Shown: piece by piece, positions 26,104-36,025 of the stretch | Layout of the letters: each line of letters begins with the position of its first letter | Position numbering within the stretch: position 1 is the stretch's first letter | Assembly: GCF_004354985.1 (NCBI RefSeq) | Contig: NZ_SMSK01000005.1 | Coordinates: 186,001-250,000 of the forward strand | DNA from: Segetibacter sp. 3557_3 | GTDB lineage: Bacteria > Bacteroidota > Bacteroidia > Chitinophagales > Chitinophagaceae | Reading direction: 5' to 3' | DNA length: 64,000 bases | Made by a program: the position numbers and the translations under genes | Notes under the pieces: model-generated | The model's database searches: none | What the model was told of the DNA's origin: nothing | The model's input: only the letters and a program-made list of their open reading frames with translations

Positions 26104-27372
26104 TTATTTGTAGTATACCAGGTAATCCCATGCCTGTAATTCAAAGCTTACATTTTCGTCGAAGTAATAGGGTATGCCTGAAAATGCGCCGGTGTACGTG
26201 CCCGATAACGACGCCTCGGGAAGTAGAAAGCGCTGCCGTCCGGATGCGGATAAGTTCAATATCACCACAACTTCCCGATCGCCCTTGCTCCGTTTAAAGG
26301 CGAAAATATTTGCACTGGAAGCGTAAAGGCGGGTAAGGGTTATACCAGGATCGCCATTTTGCATGGCAGGATGTTCCCGTTTCAAGGTCAGCAGTGCCCT
26401 GTAAAATTGTTCCAGCGTATTGGTTCCTGTCCATTGAATAGGGTCTTTTTCAAAAAAGGCGAGCCTTCTTTTATTTGGCAACTCCTGCCCGCTATAAACA
26501 AGGGGTATGGCGTTCTGCCAGGTAGCACATAATACGGCAAACGGTTTCGCAGCGTCGCCTAACCGCTCATATTCACTACCGCTATGCGAATTCTCGTCGT
26601 GGTTCGAGGTAAAAAAGGCCTTCACGCCATGATGACCTGCATCCGGTTTAAGCGCGTCTTCAAGCCCATGCATGTTGATCTCTTTTTTCCAATACGCTTC
26701 CATCGTATGCAGAAACTGCCACGCATACACTGCGTCGAACACCTGGAAATAGGCTTGCTCCTCCGTTTCTGCCAGCCAGAATAACTTCTTTGTATTGTCC
26801 AGGCTCAACCTGGCTGATCTCCAAAAATCTATTGGAACGAGATGGGCCATGTCGCAGCGGAATCCGTCAATCCCGGTCTCCTCAACCCAAAACCGCATTG
26901 CACTCAGCAACGCTTCACGCATTTCGGGGTTATTGTAGTCAAGGTCAATCACGTCCTTCCAGCCGTTTGAGTCGTAAAATTCTCCCAGGTCGTTTTTCTT
27001 ATAAAAATGAGGCTTTGCCTGTGTCCATTCGTGATCCCATCCGGTGTGGTTTGCTACCCAGTCTATGATCACTTTCATACCCAGGTCATGTGCACCCTGC
27101 ACGAGCAGCTTAAACTGCTCAATTCCGCCAAATTCAGGGTTGGTTTGCGTATAGCTGCTGCAGGCATAATAACTTCCCAAGGATCCCTGCCGTTGTTTTA
27201 CACTAATGGGTGTAATTGGCATAAACCAAAGAATATGAACGCCCATGTGTTTAAGCCGGGGCAACTCCTTTGCAAAAGCTTCGAAAGTGCCCTCCGTTGT
27301 ATATTGCCGCAGGTTAACTTCATAAATATTTGCACCTGCTGCCCAGTCCACCGGGATAAATTTTTCGTCCAT
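26104..27372 (-). CDS. Intracellular GH13 alpha-amylase family enzyme
   Basis: Glycoside hydrolase family 13 protein of 422 residues without a signal peptide, so probably cytoplasmic. The (beta/alpha)8 barrel motifs are clear: VIIDWVANHTGWDHEW (region I), GIDGFRCDMAHLVP with nucleophile D174 (II), WLAETEE with acid/base E202 (III) and FFTSNHDENSHSG with D259 (IV). A short C-terminal beta domain ends it. The product spectrum cannot be told. It may trim maltodextrins for the glycogen genes further right (37877-51584). It is a single gene, convergent with htrA. Confidence 0.92.
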   Translation of the reverse strand: MDEKFIPVDWAAGANIYEVNLRQYTTEGTFEAFAKELPRLKHMGVHILWFMPITPISVKQRQGSLGSYYACSSYTQTNPEFGGIEQFKLLVQGAHDLGMKVIIDWVANHTGWDHEWTQAKPHFYKKNDLGEFYDSNGWKDVIDLDYNNPEMREALLSAMRFWVEETGIDGFRCDMAHLVPIDFWRSARLSLDNTKKLFWLAETEEQAYFQVFDAVYAWQFLHTMEAYWKKEINMHGLEDALKPDAGHHGVKAFFTSNHDENSHSGSEYERLGDAAKPFAVLCATWQNAIPLVYSGQELPNKRRLAFFEKDPIQWTGTNTLEQFYRALLTLKREHPAMQNGDPGITLTRLYASSANIFAFKRSKGDREVVVILNLSASGRQRFLLPEASLSGTYTGAFSGIPYYFDENVSFELQAWDYLVYYK

Positions 27373-27534
27373 AAGGATAATGATTAGCTGTTGTACAAAG
27401 AAAGGTTATTGGCATCAACTCACGCAGCCAATCCCAAGCAATTCAAGAAAGCCATTAACATAATAATCGTGGGCATCGTTGTAACTTCGCACGATATGTA
27501 AGCCGGGTATCAGCCGGAATTTAAATGCAAATGA

Positions 27535-28761
27535 ATGAAAACGTTTAATGTTCCTGTAACTTATCGGTCACCCCTTATCAGCGCAATTAAGGCTAAGCGG
27601 AAACAACAGGATAAACTTAAAAAAGACTTCACCCCAACAAAACTCGACTTCGGACCGGTTCAAATTTATCTTGCACGTCATTTTGGTTTTTGTTACGGGG
27701 TGGAAAATGCAATAGAGATTGCCTTCAGGACAGTTGAGGAAAATCCCGGCAAACGTATATTCCTGCTTAGCGAAATGATCCACAATCCGCAGGTGAACAG
27801 AGACCTTTTAGACAAAGGCGTGCGCTTTCTACAGGACACGTTAGGAAAACCCCTTATTCCTTTTGAGGAAATCACCGGCGATGATATTGTATTGATACCA
27901 GCCTTTGGCACAACGCTGGCGATGGAAGAAAAACTCCGGCAACTTGGCATTCGAACCGAAAAGTATAATACCACCTGCCCATTCGTAGAAAAGGTATGGA
28001 ACCGTAGCGAACAGATTGCAAAGAAGTCGTACAGCGTTGTATTGCACGGCAAACCGGAACATGAAGAAACAAGGGCAACCTTTAGCCATTCAGCTGCCAA
28101 TACCCCAACCGTTGTGGTGTACAACATGAAGGAAACTGTACAGTTGGCGAAATACATCACCGGTGAAAAAGCACCAGCTGATTTCTATGTTGAATTTAGT
28201 GGCCGATATTCGAAAGGTTTTGATGTTCAAAAAGATCTGCAAAGAATTGGGGTAGTTAATCAAACCACTATGTTGGCTAGTGATACCCAGGCGATAGCTG
28301 ATTACTTGAAGCAGGTGATGGTCACCACTTTTAATTTAGATGCTGAGCATGTTCATGAACGATTTGCAGATACAAGAGACACGCTATGTTATGCGACAAA
28401 CGATAATCAAAGCGCGGTTTATGGCTTACTCGAGGCCGATGCTGACCTGGCAATTGTTGTTGGCGGATATAATAGCAGTAATACCTCGCACCTGGTAGAG
28501 TTATGTGAAGAAAAGCTTCCAACCTATTATATCGACGCCGCGGATAAACTCATCTCAGCCTCTGAGATACTACATCATAATTTTCATACTAAACAGGAAC
28601 TGCTCACCGGCGGCTACCTTCCCGCTCATAAACCGGTAAAGATCCTGATCACGAGCGGCGCCAGTTGCCCGGATGCCGTAGTTGAAGAAGTAATGCGCAA
28701 GCTCATATCATTTTATGGTATAACCTCCGGTCTCGAGGAAATGAAGGCATGTTTTCAATAA
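27535..28761 (+). CDS. ispH: 4-hydroxy-3-methylbut-2-enyl diphosphate reductase
   Basis: Last enzyme of the MEP isoprenoid pathway: it reduces HMBPP to IPP and DMAPP with a 4Fe-4S cluster. The three cluster cysteines are in GFCYGVENAI (C53), NTTCPFVEKVW (C148) and DTLCYATNDNQSAV (C285), and the conserved histidine motif LHGKPEHEE is present. At 408 residues it is about 90 longer than E. coli IspH. The extra length is an N-terminal extension of about 40 residues and an insertion at about 195-260, the long form known from cyanobacteria, plants and many Bacteroidota. It is a single gene. Confidence 0.95.
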   Translation: MKTFNVPVTYRSPLISAIKAKRKQQDKLKKDFTPTKLDFGPVQIYLARHFGFCYGVENAIEIAFRTVEENPGKRIFLLSEMIHNPQVNRDLLDKGVRFLQDTLGKPLIPFEEITGDDIVLIPAFGTTLAMEEKLRQLGIRTEKYNTTCPFVEKVWNRSEQIAKKSYSVVLHGKPEHEETRATFSHSAANTPTVVVYNMKETVQLAKYITGEKAPADFYVEFSGRYSKGFDVQKDLQRIGVVNQTTMLASDTQAIADYLKQVMVTTFNLDAEHVHERFADTRDTLCYATNDNQSAVYGLLEADADLAIVVGGYNSSNTSHLVELCEEKLPTYYIDAADKLISASEILHHNFHTKQELLTGGYLPAHKPVKILITSGASCPDAVVEEVMRKLISFYGITSGLEEMKACFQ

Positions 28762-28828
28762 TCTGCTCTGGCGAAAAGGTGATACAGGAGAATGAACTTC
28801 CATTTAAAAGGAAGCTAAGCTGAATTCT

Positions 28829-28893
28829 GCGTTGCCGTACAAGCGAGCCTGCCCGGATGACTCCGGTCGGACGAGCGTGGCAACGATGATGCA
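28829..28893 (-). repeat. Dispersed intergenic repeat, copy E (variant)
   Basis: GTACAAGCGAG at about 28837 and GCAACGATGATGCA at 28880-28893 match the two ends of the family core seen in copies B and C. About 27 extra bases containing CTCCGGTCGGAC lie between them. The insert resembles part of copy F. Confidence 0.45.
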
Positions 28894-28980
28894 ATAAAAC
28901 ACAACAGACGGTCCCAAAACCGGCTTTGAAGTAACCTTACTTTAGCTTAAACAATGTTCTTTGTGAGGGCCAAACATTCC

Positions 28981-29676
28981 TCAGATTGCCTCCTCAACGG
29001 TCGCAATCTTTTCTTTTGCAAGTTTCAGCGCTATCTTGAGTTGTTCTTCGGTAGTTAATTTAGAGTTGTCGAGTACAAAAGCATCTTTTGCCTGGCGCAA
29101 TGGACTAAACTCACGATTGCTATCGATATAGTCGCGCATCTGAAGATTGTCTTTTACTTCTTCCAGCAAAACGTTGGGATTTTTTTCAAGCATTTCGCGG
29201 TATCTTCTCTCCACCCTGATAACGGGATCAGCAACCATGAAAATTTTCAACTCTGCTTTAGGAAAAACGGTTGTCCCGATATCTCTTCCATCCATAACGA
29301 TACCTTTTTTCTTACCCATTTTGCGCTGCTCCTTGACGGCAAACTCGCGTACTTCCTTAACCGCAGCTACTTCACTCACCTTTTCAGCAACAAGCATGTC
29401 GCGAATCAGGTATTCCACATCTTCACCATTCATCACCATTTCGCTTTTACCCGTTTCGAGATTGTAGTGGAAATCAAGATTGATCTGTTCAAGAGCCTTT
29501 ACCACCTCTTCACTGTTGTTCCAATCAACATGGTTCCTGAGAAAAAACAAAGTAATTGCGCGGTACATGGCGCCGCTATCGATGAAGACATAATTTAACT
29601 TACGGGCAAGTTGTTGAGCCAGCGTGCTTTTACCGCAAGAAGAAAATCCATCGATGGTTATTATGATTTTTCTCAT
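28981..29676 (-). CDS. cmk: (d)CMP kinase
   Basis: Cytidylate kinase of 231 residues that phosphorylates CMP and dCMP in pyrimidine salvage. The P-loop is GFSSCGKSTLAQQ (about 9-21). IDSGAMYRAIT and VMDGRDIGTTVFP are the nucleotide-monophosphate and CMP-binding motifs, and MRDYIDSNREFSPLRQAKDA is the conserved C-terminal substrate region. The ATG at 29676 directly precedes the first strand. It is downstream of clpC but separated from it by a strong terminator, so it needs its own promoter. Confidence 0.96.
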   Translation of the reverse strand: MRKIIITIDGFSSCGKSTLAQQLARKLNYVFIDSGAMYRAITLFFLRNHVDWNNSEEVVKALEQINLDFHYNLETGKSEMVMNGEDVEYLIRDMLVAEKVSEVAAVKEVREFAVKEQRKMGKKKGIVMDGRDIGTTVFPKAELKIFMVADPVIRVERRYREMLEKNPNVLLEEVKDNLQMRDYIDSNREFSPLRQAKDAFVLDNSKLTTEEQLKIALKLAKEKIATVEEAI

Positions 29677-29754
29677 GGGGTACTTCTGGTTTTTGCAAAA
29701 ATGAAAAACTAATTTGATTGGTCAAAATCAAAGTGAATCGTAAGGAGGGTACAA

Positions 29755-29790
29755 TAAAAAAGCCATCACTTTGTGGGTGATGGCTTTTTG
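29755..29790 (-). terminator. Terminator of clpC
   Basis: AGCCATCAC (29761-29769) pairs with GTGATGGCT (29777-29785) around a 7-nt loop, flanked by an A-run on the left and TTTTG on the right. On the minus strand the U-run follows the stem, 15 bp after the clpC stop. Confidence 0.9.
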
Positions 29791-29803
29791 TTGAGCGGTA
29801 AGC

Positions 29804-32332
29804 TTAAGCGATACGCTCTTCAACTTTATCTTTCAGCGCAAACTTGATTTTCATCGTTTCCTTATCAAGATCTGCGATCAGTACGTCTCCCTGCTTGATC
29901 TGCATTCCAAGGATCTCCTCGGCTAAAGGATCTTCAAGGTATTTCTGAATGGCGCGGTGTAAGGGCCTTGCACCAAACTGCGAGTCGTACCCCTTATCGG
30001 CAATAAAGTCCTTGGCTTCTGGTGTTAGCTCAAGACTAAAACCAAGTGTTACCAGGCGCTTCATAACACCTTTCATCAGGATGTCAATGATCTCGAAAAT
30101 ATTATCCTTGCTAAGTGAATTGAAGATGATTACATCGTCGATCCTGTTCAGGAACTCGGGAGAGAAAGTACGCTTTAACGCTTTTTCGATTACAGCTTTA
30201 TTGTTCTCTTCCGCATTCTGAACACGGTTAGCGGTTGCAAATCCTACACCTTCACCAAAATCTTTCAACTGGCGAACACCGATGTTAGATGTCATGATGA
30301 TCAGGGTGTTTTTGAAGTCAATTCTTCTACCCAGGCCATCCGTCAGTTGTCCATCATCCAAAACCTGCAACAGGATGTTGTAAATATCGGGGTGCGCTTT
30401 CTCAATCTCATCCAACAAGATTACGCTATACGGCTTACGACGTACCTTTTCGGTAAGCTGTCCGCCTTCTTCGTATCCTACATAACCCGGAGGTGCACCA
30501 ACCAAACGGCTAACGGTGAACTTCTCCATGTATTCACTCATATCGATCCTGATGAGTGCGTCTTCGCTGTCGAACATATAGCGTGCAAGTGCCCTTGCCA
30601 ACTCTGTTTTACCAACACCGGTGGGACCTAAGAAAATGAATGTTCCGATTGGTTTCTTAGGATCTTTAAGACCTACCCTGTTACGCTGGATTGCCTTTGT
30701 AATTTTGGAGATAGCTTCTTCCTGACCCACTACCATTGCCTTCATGTCTTCACCCATCCTGCGAAGCTTATCGGTTTCAGCCTGCACCATACGCTTCACC
30801 GGAATACCCGTCATCATGCTTACTACTTCAGCAATCGCTTCCTCATCAATCGGGTAACGCTTGTTTTTACTTTCTTCTTCCCAATTGTTCTTAGCCTTTT
30901 CAAGGGCTTCACCCAGGCGCTTTTCGGTATCACGAAGCGCAGCAGCTTCTTCGAAACGCTGACTTTTAACGACCTTATTTTTTTCAACTTTGATGTCTTC
31001 AATCTTCTTTTCAAGATCAAGGATATCCTGTGGTACGTTAATGTTTTTCAAGTGAACGCGGGCACCAACTTCATCCAAGACGTCGATAGCTTTGTCCGGC
31101 AATAAACGGTCGGTCATATACCGGTCGCTCAGTTTCACACAAGCATCAATCGCGTCTTCAGAATAAGATACGCTGTGGTAATCTTCGTATTTGCTTTGGA
31201 TGTTGGTTAAGATCTGAATGGTTTCCTCGATAGAAGGGGGATCTACCATTACCTTCTGAAAACGCCTGTCAAGTGCACCATCTTTTTCGATGTACATGCG
31301 ATACTCATCGAGCGTTGAGGCGCCGATGCACTGGAGTTCTCCCCTAGCAAGGGCCGGCTTGAAGATGTTTGAAGCATCCAGTGAACCACTGGCACCACCA
31401 GCGCCCACGATCGTATGAATTTCATCGATAAACAGGATAACGTCCCTGTTCTTCTCGAGCTCATTCATGATTGCTTTCATCCTTTCCTCGAACTGACCGC
31501 GGTATTTGGTACCGGCAACCAGGGCTGCAAGGTCAAGGCTGATTACGCGTTTGTCGAAAAGAACCCTGCTGACTTTACGCTGAACGATACGGAGTGCAAG
31601 ACCTTCGACAATGGCGGTCTTACCCACACCGGGTTCACCAATCAAGATTGGGTTATTCTTTTTCCGACGGCTGAGGATCTGGCTTACCCTTTCAATTTCT
31701 TTCTCCCGTCCTACGATCGGATCAAGAGAACCGCTTTCTGCAAGCTTGGTAATGTCGCGGCCGAAATTGTCCAGCACAGGGGTTTTACTTTTTGTGTTGC
31801 TTGCCTGTTTTGCTTTTTGCTGCGCAGAATAACTCTTCCTTTCATCATCGAAATCATCATCGTTGTCCTCGGTGTATTCGTTGCGCGGATCGTTACTTCT
31901 TACCATACCTAATTCGTTTCTGAAGATGTCATAGTCTACATCAAACTGGTTAAGGATTTGGGTAGCTATATTTTCTTTGTTTTTTAATATTGACAACATC
32001 AGGTGTTCTGTTTCTACAAGGGGGCTTTTCAATGCCTTTGCTTCCAAAACAGTAACCCTAATCACTTTCTCGGCCTGCTTTGTCAAAGGCAGGCTGTTGA
32101 TGTTTGCAATGTTCTTACCCGTTTTATCTTTTACTGCCAATTCAACTTCTTTACGTAATTCGTACAGGTCTACATTCAACGTTTTTAATATGCGGATAGC
32201 TGTATTTTCTCCCTCACGTATCAAGCCAAGCAATAAATGTTCGGTTCCAATGAAATCATTCCCCAACCTGAGAGCTTCCTCTCGGCTGAATGAAATGATC
32301 TCCTTTACCTGGGCTGAAAAATTATTATCCAT
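29804..32332 (-). CDS. clpC: ATP-dependent Clp protease ATP-binding subunit ClpC
   Basis: HSP100 unfoldase of 842 residues that feeds substrates to ClpP. It has the N-domain double repeat ([17 protein letters not shown] and [17 protein letters not shown]), D1 AAA+ with Walker [10 protein letters not shown] (232-239) and ILFIDEIHT, then a UVR-like middle segment ([25 protein letters not shown]) that marks ClpC rather than ClpA. D2 follows with [14 protein letters not shown] and [15 protein letters not shown] linker rich in Asp and Glu (about 150-165) joins the N-domain to D1. It is divergent from the STAS gene; an 18-bp palindrome lies between them. Confidence 0.97.
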   Translation of the reverse strand: MDNNFSAQVKEIISFSREEALRLGNDFIGTEHLLLGLIREGENTAIRILKTLNVDLYELRKEVELAVKDKTGKNIANINSLPLTKQAEKVIRVTVLEAKALKSPLVETEHLMLSILKNKENIATQILNQFDVDYDIFRNELGMVRSNDPRNEYTEDNDDDFDDERKSYSAQQKAKQASNTKSKTPVLDNFGRDITKLAESGSLDPIVGREKEIERVSQILSRRKKNNPILIGEPGVGKTAIVEGLALRIVQRKVSRVLFDKRVISLDLAALVAGTKYRGQFEERMKAIMNELEKNRDVILFIDEIHTIVGAGGASGSLDASNIFKPALARGELQCIGASTLDEYRMYIEKDGALDRRFQKVMVDPPSIEETIQILTNIQSKYEDYHSVSYSEDAIDACVKLSDRYMTDRLLPDKAIDVLDEVGARVHLKNINVPQDILDLEKKIEDIKVEKNKVVKSQRFEEAAALRDTEKRLGEALEKAKNNWEEESKNKRYPIDEEAIAEVVSMMTGIPVKRMVQAETDKLRRMGEDMKAMVVGQEEAISKITKAIQRNRVGLKDPKKPIGTFIFLGPTGVGKTELARALARYMFDSEDALIRIDMSEYMEKFTVSRLVGAPPGYVGYEEGGQLTEKVRRKPYSVILLDEIEKAHPDIYNILLQVLDDGQLTDGLGRRIDFKNTLIIMTSNIGVRQLKDFGEGVGFATANRVQNAEENNKAVIEKALKRTFSPEFLNRIDDVIIFNSLSKDNIFEIIDILMKGVMKRLVTLGFSLELTPEAKDFIADKGYDSQFGARPLHRAIQKYLEDPLAEEILGMQIKQGDVLIADLDKETMKIKFALKDKVEERIA

Positions 32333-32383
32333 GATGTTTAAGTTACTTGATACAATAATAACGAATAAATTTGATGCTTAGTT

Positions 32384-32401
32384 GTGTGCATTTATGCACA
32401 C
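32384..32401. promoter_or_regulatory. Perfect palindrome in the clpC / STAS divergent promoter region
   Basis: GTGTGCAT, a 2-nt spacer and ATGCACAC form a perfect inverted repeat, 52 bp upstream of the clpC start and 24 bp upstream of the STAS ATG. A site for a dimeric repressor is the simplest reading. The loop is too short for a good RNA hairpin. The protein that would bind is unknown; it does not read like the CtsR or CIRCE consensus. Confidence 0.45.
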
Positions 32402-32424
32402 GTGTTAATCTAAAACTAAAGAAT

Positions 32425-32829
32425 ATGGAGGTCAAAATTGATACCAAAGAGAAATTTCATGTTGTAACACTGAATGAAGCAGACCTCTCTGACAATATAG
32501 CAGCAGCCCTTTCAAATGAGATAAGTGCATACCTCCATAAAGATATCAAAAACGTTGTGCTTAAGCTACCTGCAACAGAAACCATCACCGAAAACGCTGC
32601 TGTACAACTTAGCAGGTTGCAGCAAAAATTCTATGACAACAGTGCATCTTTTGTAATCTGTGAACTTCAGCCACCTGTTGAAAGCAGGCTCGACGAGCTT
32701 GAACTTTTGGAATTCATGAATATTACCCCCTCCGAAAGCGAAGCTTGGGATATTGTTCAAATGGAAGAAATCGAACGTGAAATGATGGAAGACAACGACA
32801 TCACATTTAACAGCCATGGAGAGAGTTAA
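32425..32829 (+). CDS. STAS-domain protein
   Basis: A 134-residue protein with the predicted STAS fold (anti-anti-sigma-like): KFHVVTLNEADLSDNIAAAL, IKNVVLKLPATETITENAAVQLSRLQQ, ASFVICELQPPVESRLDEL, then an acidic tail (MEEIEREMMEDND). In SpoIIAA-type proteins the loop at the third block carries a phosphorylated Ser (DSSG). Here that place reads TITENAA, so phospho-switching by the classical mechanism is doubtful. I chose ATG 32425 because upstream in-frame codons give an implausible Cys-rich leader. It lies 233 bp upstream of rnz, on the same strand. Confidence 0.8.
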   Translation: MEVKIDTKEKFHVVTLNEADLSDNIAAALSNEISAYLHKDIKNVVLKLPATETITENAAVQLSRLQQKFYDNSASFVICELQPPVESRLDELELLEFMNITPSESEAWDIVQMEEIEREMMEDNDITFNSHGES

Positions 32830-33028
32830 TCCTGTTTTCAACTACAGTCAGGTGGTCCATAGCGCACGTTAGTTTACCGTACTCCCAATAACCTTCAACC
32901 AGCTGGCCCATTAGCACATTACTAATTGCAGGGGCAATTAGCTGATCTGCGTGCCCTTTGCTGCTCCACCCCGGTTTTCCGCCATGAACAATGCATCAGG
33001 GTTTTGTATTTATTGGGTGATTTGGTAA

Positions 33029-33036
33029 TATCTTTG
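33029..33036 (+). promoter_or_regulatory. Bacteroidota -7 promoter element for rnz
   Basis: TATCTTTG fits TAnnTTTG exactly and ends 26 bp before the ATG at 33063. TTTG at 33003-33006 lies 22 nt upstream as a possible -33 element. Confidence 0.55.
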
Positions 33037-33062
33037 GCCAAACCGATATATTTAAGCAGCAC

Positions 33063-33968
33063 ATGTTTGGAGTTACGATCTTAGGCAACAATTCAGCGCT
33101 ACCTGCATATGACAGGCATCCAACTTCGCAGGTTGTGACCTTAGATCAGTTCCAGTTTCTTGTCGACTGTGGTGAGGGCACACAAATGCAGCTTGCGCGT
33201 TATAAAATCCGGCGCAGCCGCATCAATCACATCTTTATTTCCCACCTGCACGGCGATCATTATTTCGGTCTTATCGGCTTGTTAACCAGCATGGGTTTGC
33301 TTGGCCGGGAAGCCGATCTGCACATTTTTGCAACTGCCGGTTTACAGGAAATCTTAAACCTCCAGTTTAAAGTAGCCGATACCCGCTTACCCTTTACGCT
33401 TCATTTTCATCCTCTCGTAGAAGAAGGTGTGCTCGTGGAAGATCCCCGTTTTTCGGTGGAAACCTTTCGTGTAAACCATCGCATTGAATGCTGGGGGTTT
33501 GTGTTCCGCGAAAAACGAAAACCCAGGAAAATTGACAAAAACAAGATTGGTGCATACGATGTATCTGCAGCTTCATACGAAAAACTAAAAAACGGGGATG
33601 ATGTTATTGGGAACAACGGAGCCGTCATCAACAATGAATGGGTAACAACGCCTAATAGCCCGCCAAGAAGTTATGCGTATTGTGCAGACACCTTGTTCAA
33701 TGCAAAAATCGCGGAGAAGATTAAAGGTATTACGCTGGTTTACCACGAAACCACTTACCTGAAAGACCTTGAAGAACGCGCCGCCAGCCGCTTTCATTCA
33801 ACTACTGAGCAGGCCGCAAAAATTGCGGTACTTGCTGATGCGAAACGCCTGCTTATCGGGCACTTTAGCAGCAAATACGAAAAGCTCGACGAGTTTCTCC
33901 AGGAAACCCAGGATGTATTTCCGGCTACTGAATTAGCACTGGAAGGTTGTACTTACCGGATTTTTTAG
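33063..33968 (+). CDS. rnz: Ribonuclease Z
   Basis: Metallo-beta-lactamase-fold endonuclease that trims tRNA 3' trailers, 301 residues. The zinc motif HLHGDHYFGLIGLL (H61, H63, D65, H66) is intact. The N-terminal VTILGNNSALPAYDRHPTSQ, the substrate-clamp region around HRIECWGFVFREKRKPRK, YCADTL (Asp ligand), VYHETTY and the late GHFSSKY histidine follow in family order. The start is ATG 33063. It has its own promoter. Confidence 0.96.
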   Translation: MFGVTILGNNSALPAYDRHPTSQVVTLDQFQFLVDCGEGTQMQLARYKIRRSRINHIFISHLHGDHYFGLIGLLTSMGLLGREADLHIFATAGLQEILNLQFKVADTRLPFTLHFHPLVEEGVLVEDPRFSVETFRVNHRIECWGFVFREKRKPRKIDKNKIGAYDVSAASYEKLKNGDDVIGNNGAVINNEWVTTPNSPPRSYAYCADTLFNAKIAEKIKGITLVYHETTYLKDLEERAASRFHSTTEQAAKIAVLADAKRLLIGHFSSKYEKLDEFLQETQDVFPATELALEGCTYRIF

Positions 33969-35038
33969 TATTCGTTTTTGAGGTATCGGGTATCAGCATT
34001 ATCGGATTACAGATTAGCGAATTGCGGTTTTAGAGAGGGAGAGATTGGGTATGGAATTGCGTATTGCTTTACCATTTTCGTTCTTTTTTTGACTGAGCAG
34101 ATGTATTTCAATTGTAAATCGTTGCGTCGCACTCTTGTACTGTATCGCGGTACGGGGCAATTCAAAGCTAAGGGCTTAGGCAGTGGCTTGTACTTAAAGC
34201 GAATCAATTAACCAGCAAGCGATTACTTGTGAGACAAGCAATCACGTCTTTTACATTTTTAATTCTGCATTTTACATTTTCTCTCACCCATTTTCCGGCT
34301 TTCAAAGCCATGATCTTGCCATCGACTTAAACACGACAAGGTGATGCATGGCTGCAACTTCACCGTTTACCAACAGCGATCCCGCATAACTGAATTTAAG
34401 GTCCTTCCTTTTGCTTAAACTCGTCTGATGACACCTCAGCATGCACCAGCACCACCGCCTCTGTCATCGATTGAACCCACCTGTGTTAACGACGCTGGAG
34501 GCACCGCTAGAGTCTTGTGCAAAAGATTTCCTTCAGGAACAAACGTCTCGGTTTCAAAACCCGGGTGCGGAGGGCCAAAGGAAAGTCTGCTGTTGTTGGA
34601 TTTATCATGTTGACGACCATTGTGGTTCAGGAAGCTGAATGGACCAGTATGTTGGGCGGCAAGCGGCTATTAGGCATTGCTCTGTAGGTGACAAAGTCGC
34701 CAATTGGTTTATAATGTGCTTTATAACTTCCCTTACTTGTTTTTATACGAACAGTAAGATCAAAACCAGGGCTCGTGTAGTTAAATGTATGTTGTTGGGG
34801 TCACGGTGCAAGCGCAGCTTTGAGAAAGTGGTTTTTCTAAGCTAATTGCCACTTGTTGAGCCATACTTACCGGGTAATAAAAGGGGGAAGCAACTTTCTT
34901 GAATAATTTGTTCTTTTACCGATCTACGGAAAAGCATCTGACACATTTGGAAAGTTGTAATATCAGGAAAAACACTCCGTAGACTTTTGTGGGGAACTAA
35001 AGCAGCAGAGCAATGTACATAAATCTCAACACTCGCAT
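33969..35038. other. Gene-poor region between rnz and the yiaK-like gene
   Basis: About 1.07 kb with only short open frames (60-77 codons) of no protein character. It contains dispersed repeat copy C at 34119-34158. The part at 34420-34700 is more GC-rich and could be a decayed gene, but no family can be read from it in any frame. No tRNA or RNase P/SRP/tmRNA signature was recognised. Confidence 0.6.
34119..34158 (+). repeat. Dispersed intergenic repeat, copy C
   Basis: Its 37-nt block at 34122-34158 matches copy D: 21 identical bases including TTGCGTCGCACTCTTGTAC, 8 variable, then TACGGGGC. The preceding TCG makes the core CGTTGCGTCGCA, the reverse complement of that in copies A and B. Confidence 0.75.
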
Positions 35039-36025
35039 ATGAGGATCACTTACGAAGAACTACAGGAAACATTTACCAGGGTATTAATAAAACTTTCATT
35101 TTCGGAAGAACGCGCAACGCTTTGCGCCAATATTTTTGCGGCGAACAGCCGCGACGGCGTTTACTCGCATGGACTAAACCGCTTCCCGGTGTTTGTGGAA
35201 TATGTAAAAGAAGGGCTGGTGATACCGGATGCAGAGCCCATCCAGGTTTCTGAAAATGGGGTAACCCAGGTGTGGGATGGGCATCTTGCCCCCGGAATGT
35301 ACACCGCCACCATCGCTATGCAGAAAGCAATAGAACTGGCGGGAGCAAACGGGATCGGATGTGTATCGGTGAGAAATACCAATCACTGGATGCGCGGTGG
35401 AACTTACGGCTGGCAGGCAGCAGATGCAGGTTGCATAGGCATCTGCGCATCCAACACAATCGCGATTATGCCTCCGTGGGGCGGGGCCGATCCGAAGCTA
35501 GGCAACAACCCATTAATCATCGCGGTACCCAGGACAAGAGGCCATCTTGTACTTGATATGGCCATGTCGCAGTTCTCGTATGGCAAAATGCAGGAGTATG
35601 AGCTAAGTAACAAACCGTTGCCCGTTGATGGCGGCTATGATACGCAGGGAAACCTGAGCCGCGATCCGGTAGCAATAAAAACTTCAAAACGAAGCTTACC
35701 GATAGGTTTTTGGAAAGGTTCCGGACTCTCCTTCATGCTCGACATCCTGCTCACCAGCTTAAGCGGGGGCAGATCCACACCGGTAATTACTGCTGGTGGA
35801 AAAGAGTTTGGGCTATCCCAGTTCTTTCTGTGTATACAACCTGCCCACCTTGATGAAGGTTTAATTGAAGAGATTGTGAAGTATACGCAAAGCAGCACCC
35901 CTGTGGAGCAAGGCAAAAGTGTGCGGTACCCGGGGCAAAGCACGCTGAATACAAGAATTGATAATTTAAAGAACGGTATACCGGTAAATGAGGCCATCTG
36001 GCAAACGGTATTACAAATGCAATAA
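35039..36025 (+). CDS. 2,3-diketo-L-gulonate reductase-like dehydrogenase (YiaK/DlgD family)
   Basis: NAD(P)H-dependent enzyme of the Ldh/malate-L-lactate dehydrogenase (DUF1016-unrelated, LDH2) family, 328 residues. It follows E. coli YiaK closely in remembered motifs: GVYSHGLNRFPVFV, NTNHWMRGGTYGWQAADAGCIGIC, MPPWGGADPKLGNNPLI, GFWKGSGLSFMLD and the C-terminal RYPGQSTLNTRIDNLKNGI. In YiaK the reaction interconverts 2,3-diketo-L-gulonate and 3-keto-L-gulonate. No other genes of L-gulonate or ascorbate catabolism are nearby, so the substrate here is inferred. The gene lies 55 bp upstream of the Bcr/CflA exporter gene. Confidence 0.88.
   Translation: MRITYEELQETFTRVLIKLSFSEERATLCANIFAANSRDGVYSHGLNRFPVFVEYVKEGLVIPDAEPIQVSENGVTQVWDGHLAPGMYTATIAMQKAIELAGANGIGCVSVRNTNHWMRGGTYGWQAADAGCIGICASNTIAIMPPWGGADPKLGNNPLIIAVPRTRGHLVLDMAMSQFSYGKMQEYELSNKPLPVDGGYDTQGNLSRDPVAIKTSKRSLPIGFWKGSGLSFMLDILLTSLSGGRSTPVITAGGKEFGLSQFFLCIQPAHLDEGLIEEIVKYTQSSTPVEQGKSVRYPGQSTLNTRIDNLKNGIPVNEAIWQTVLQMQ

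Noticed and set aside
34428-34638. Overlapping 61- and 65-codon frames in the GC-richer part of the 33969-35038 gap
   Set aside because: Both frames are equally good and neither resembles a family, which is typical of non-coding GC-rich DNA.
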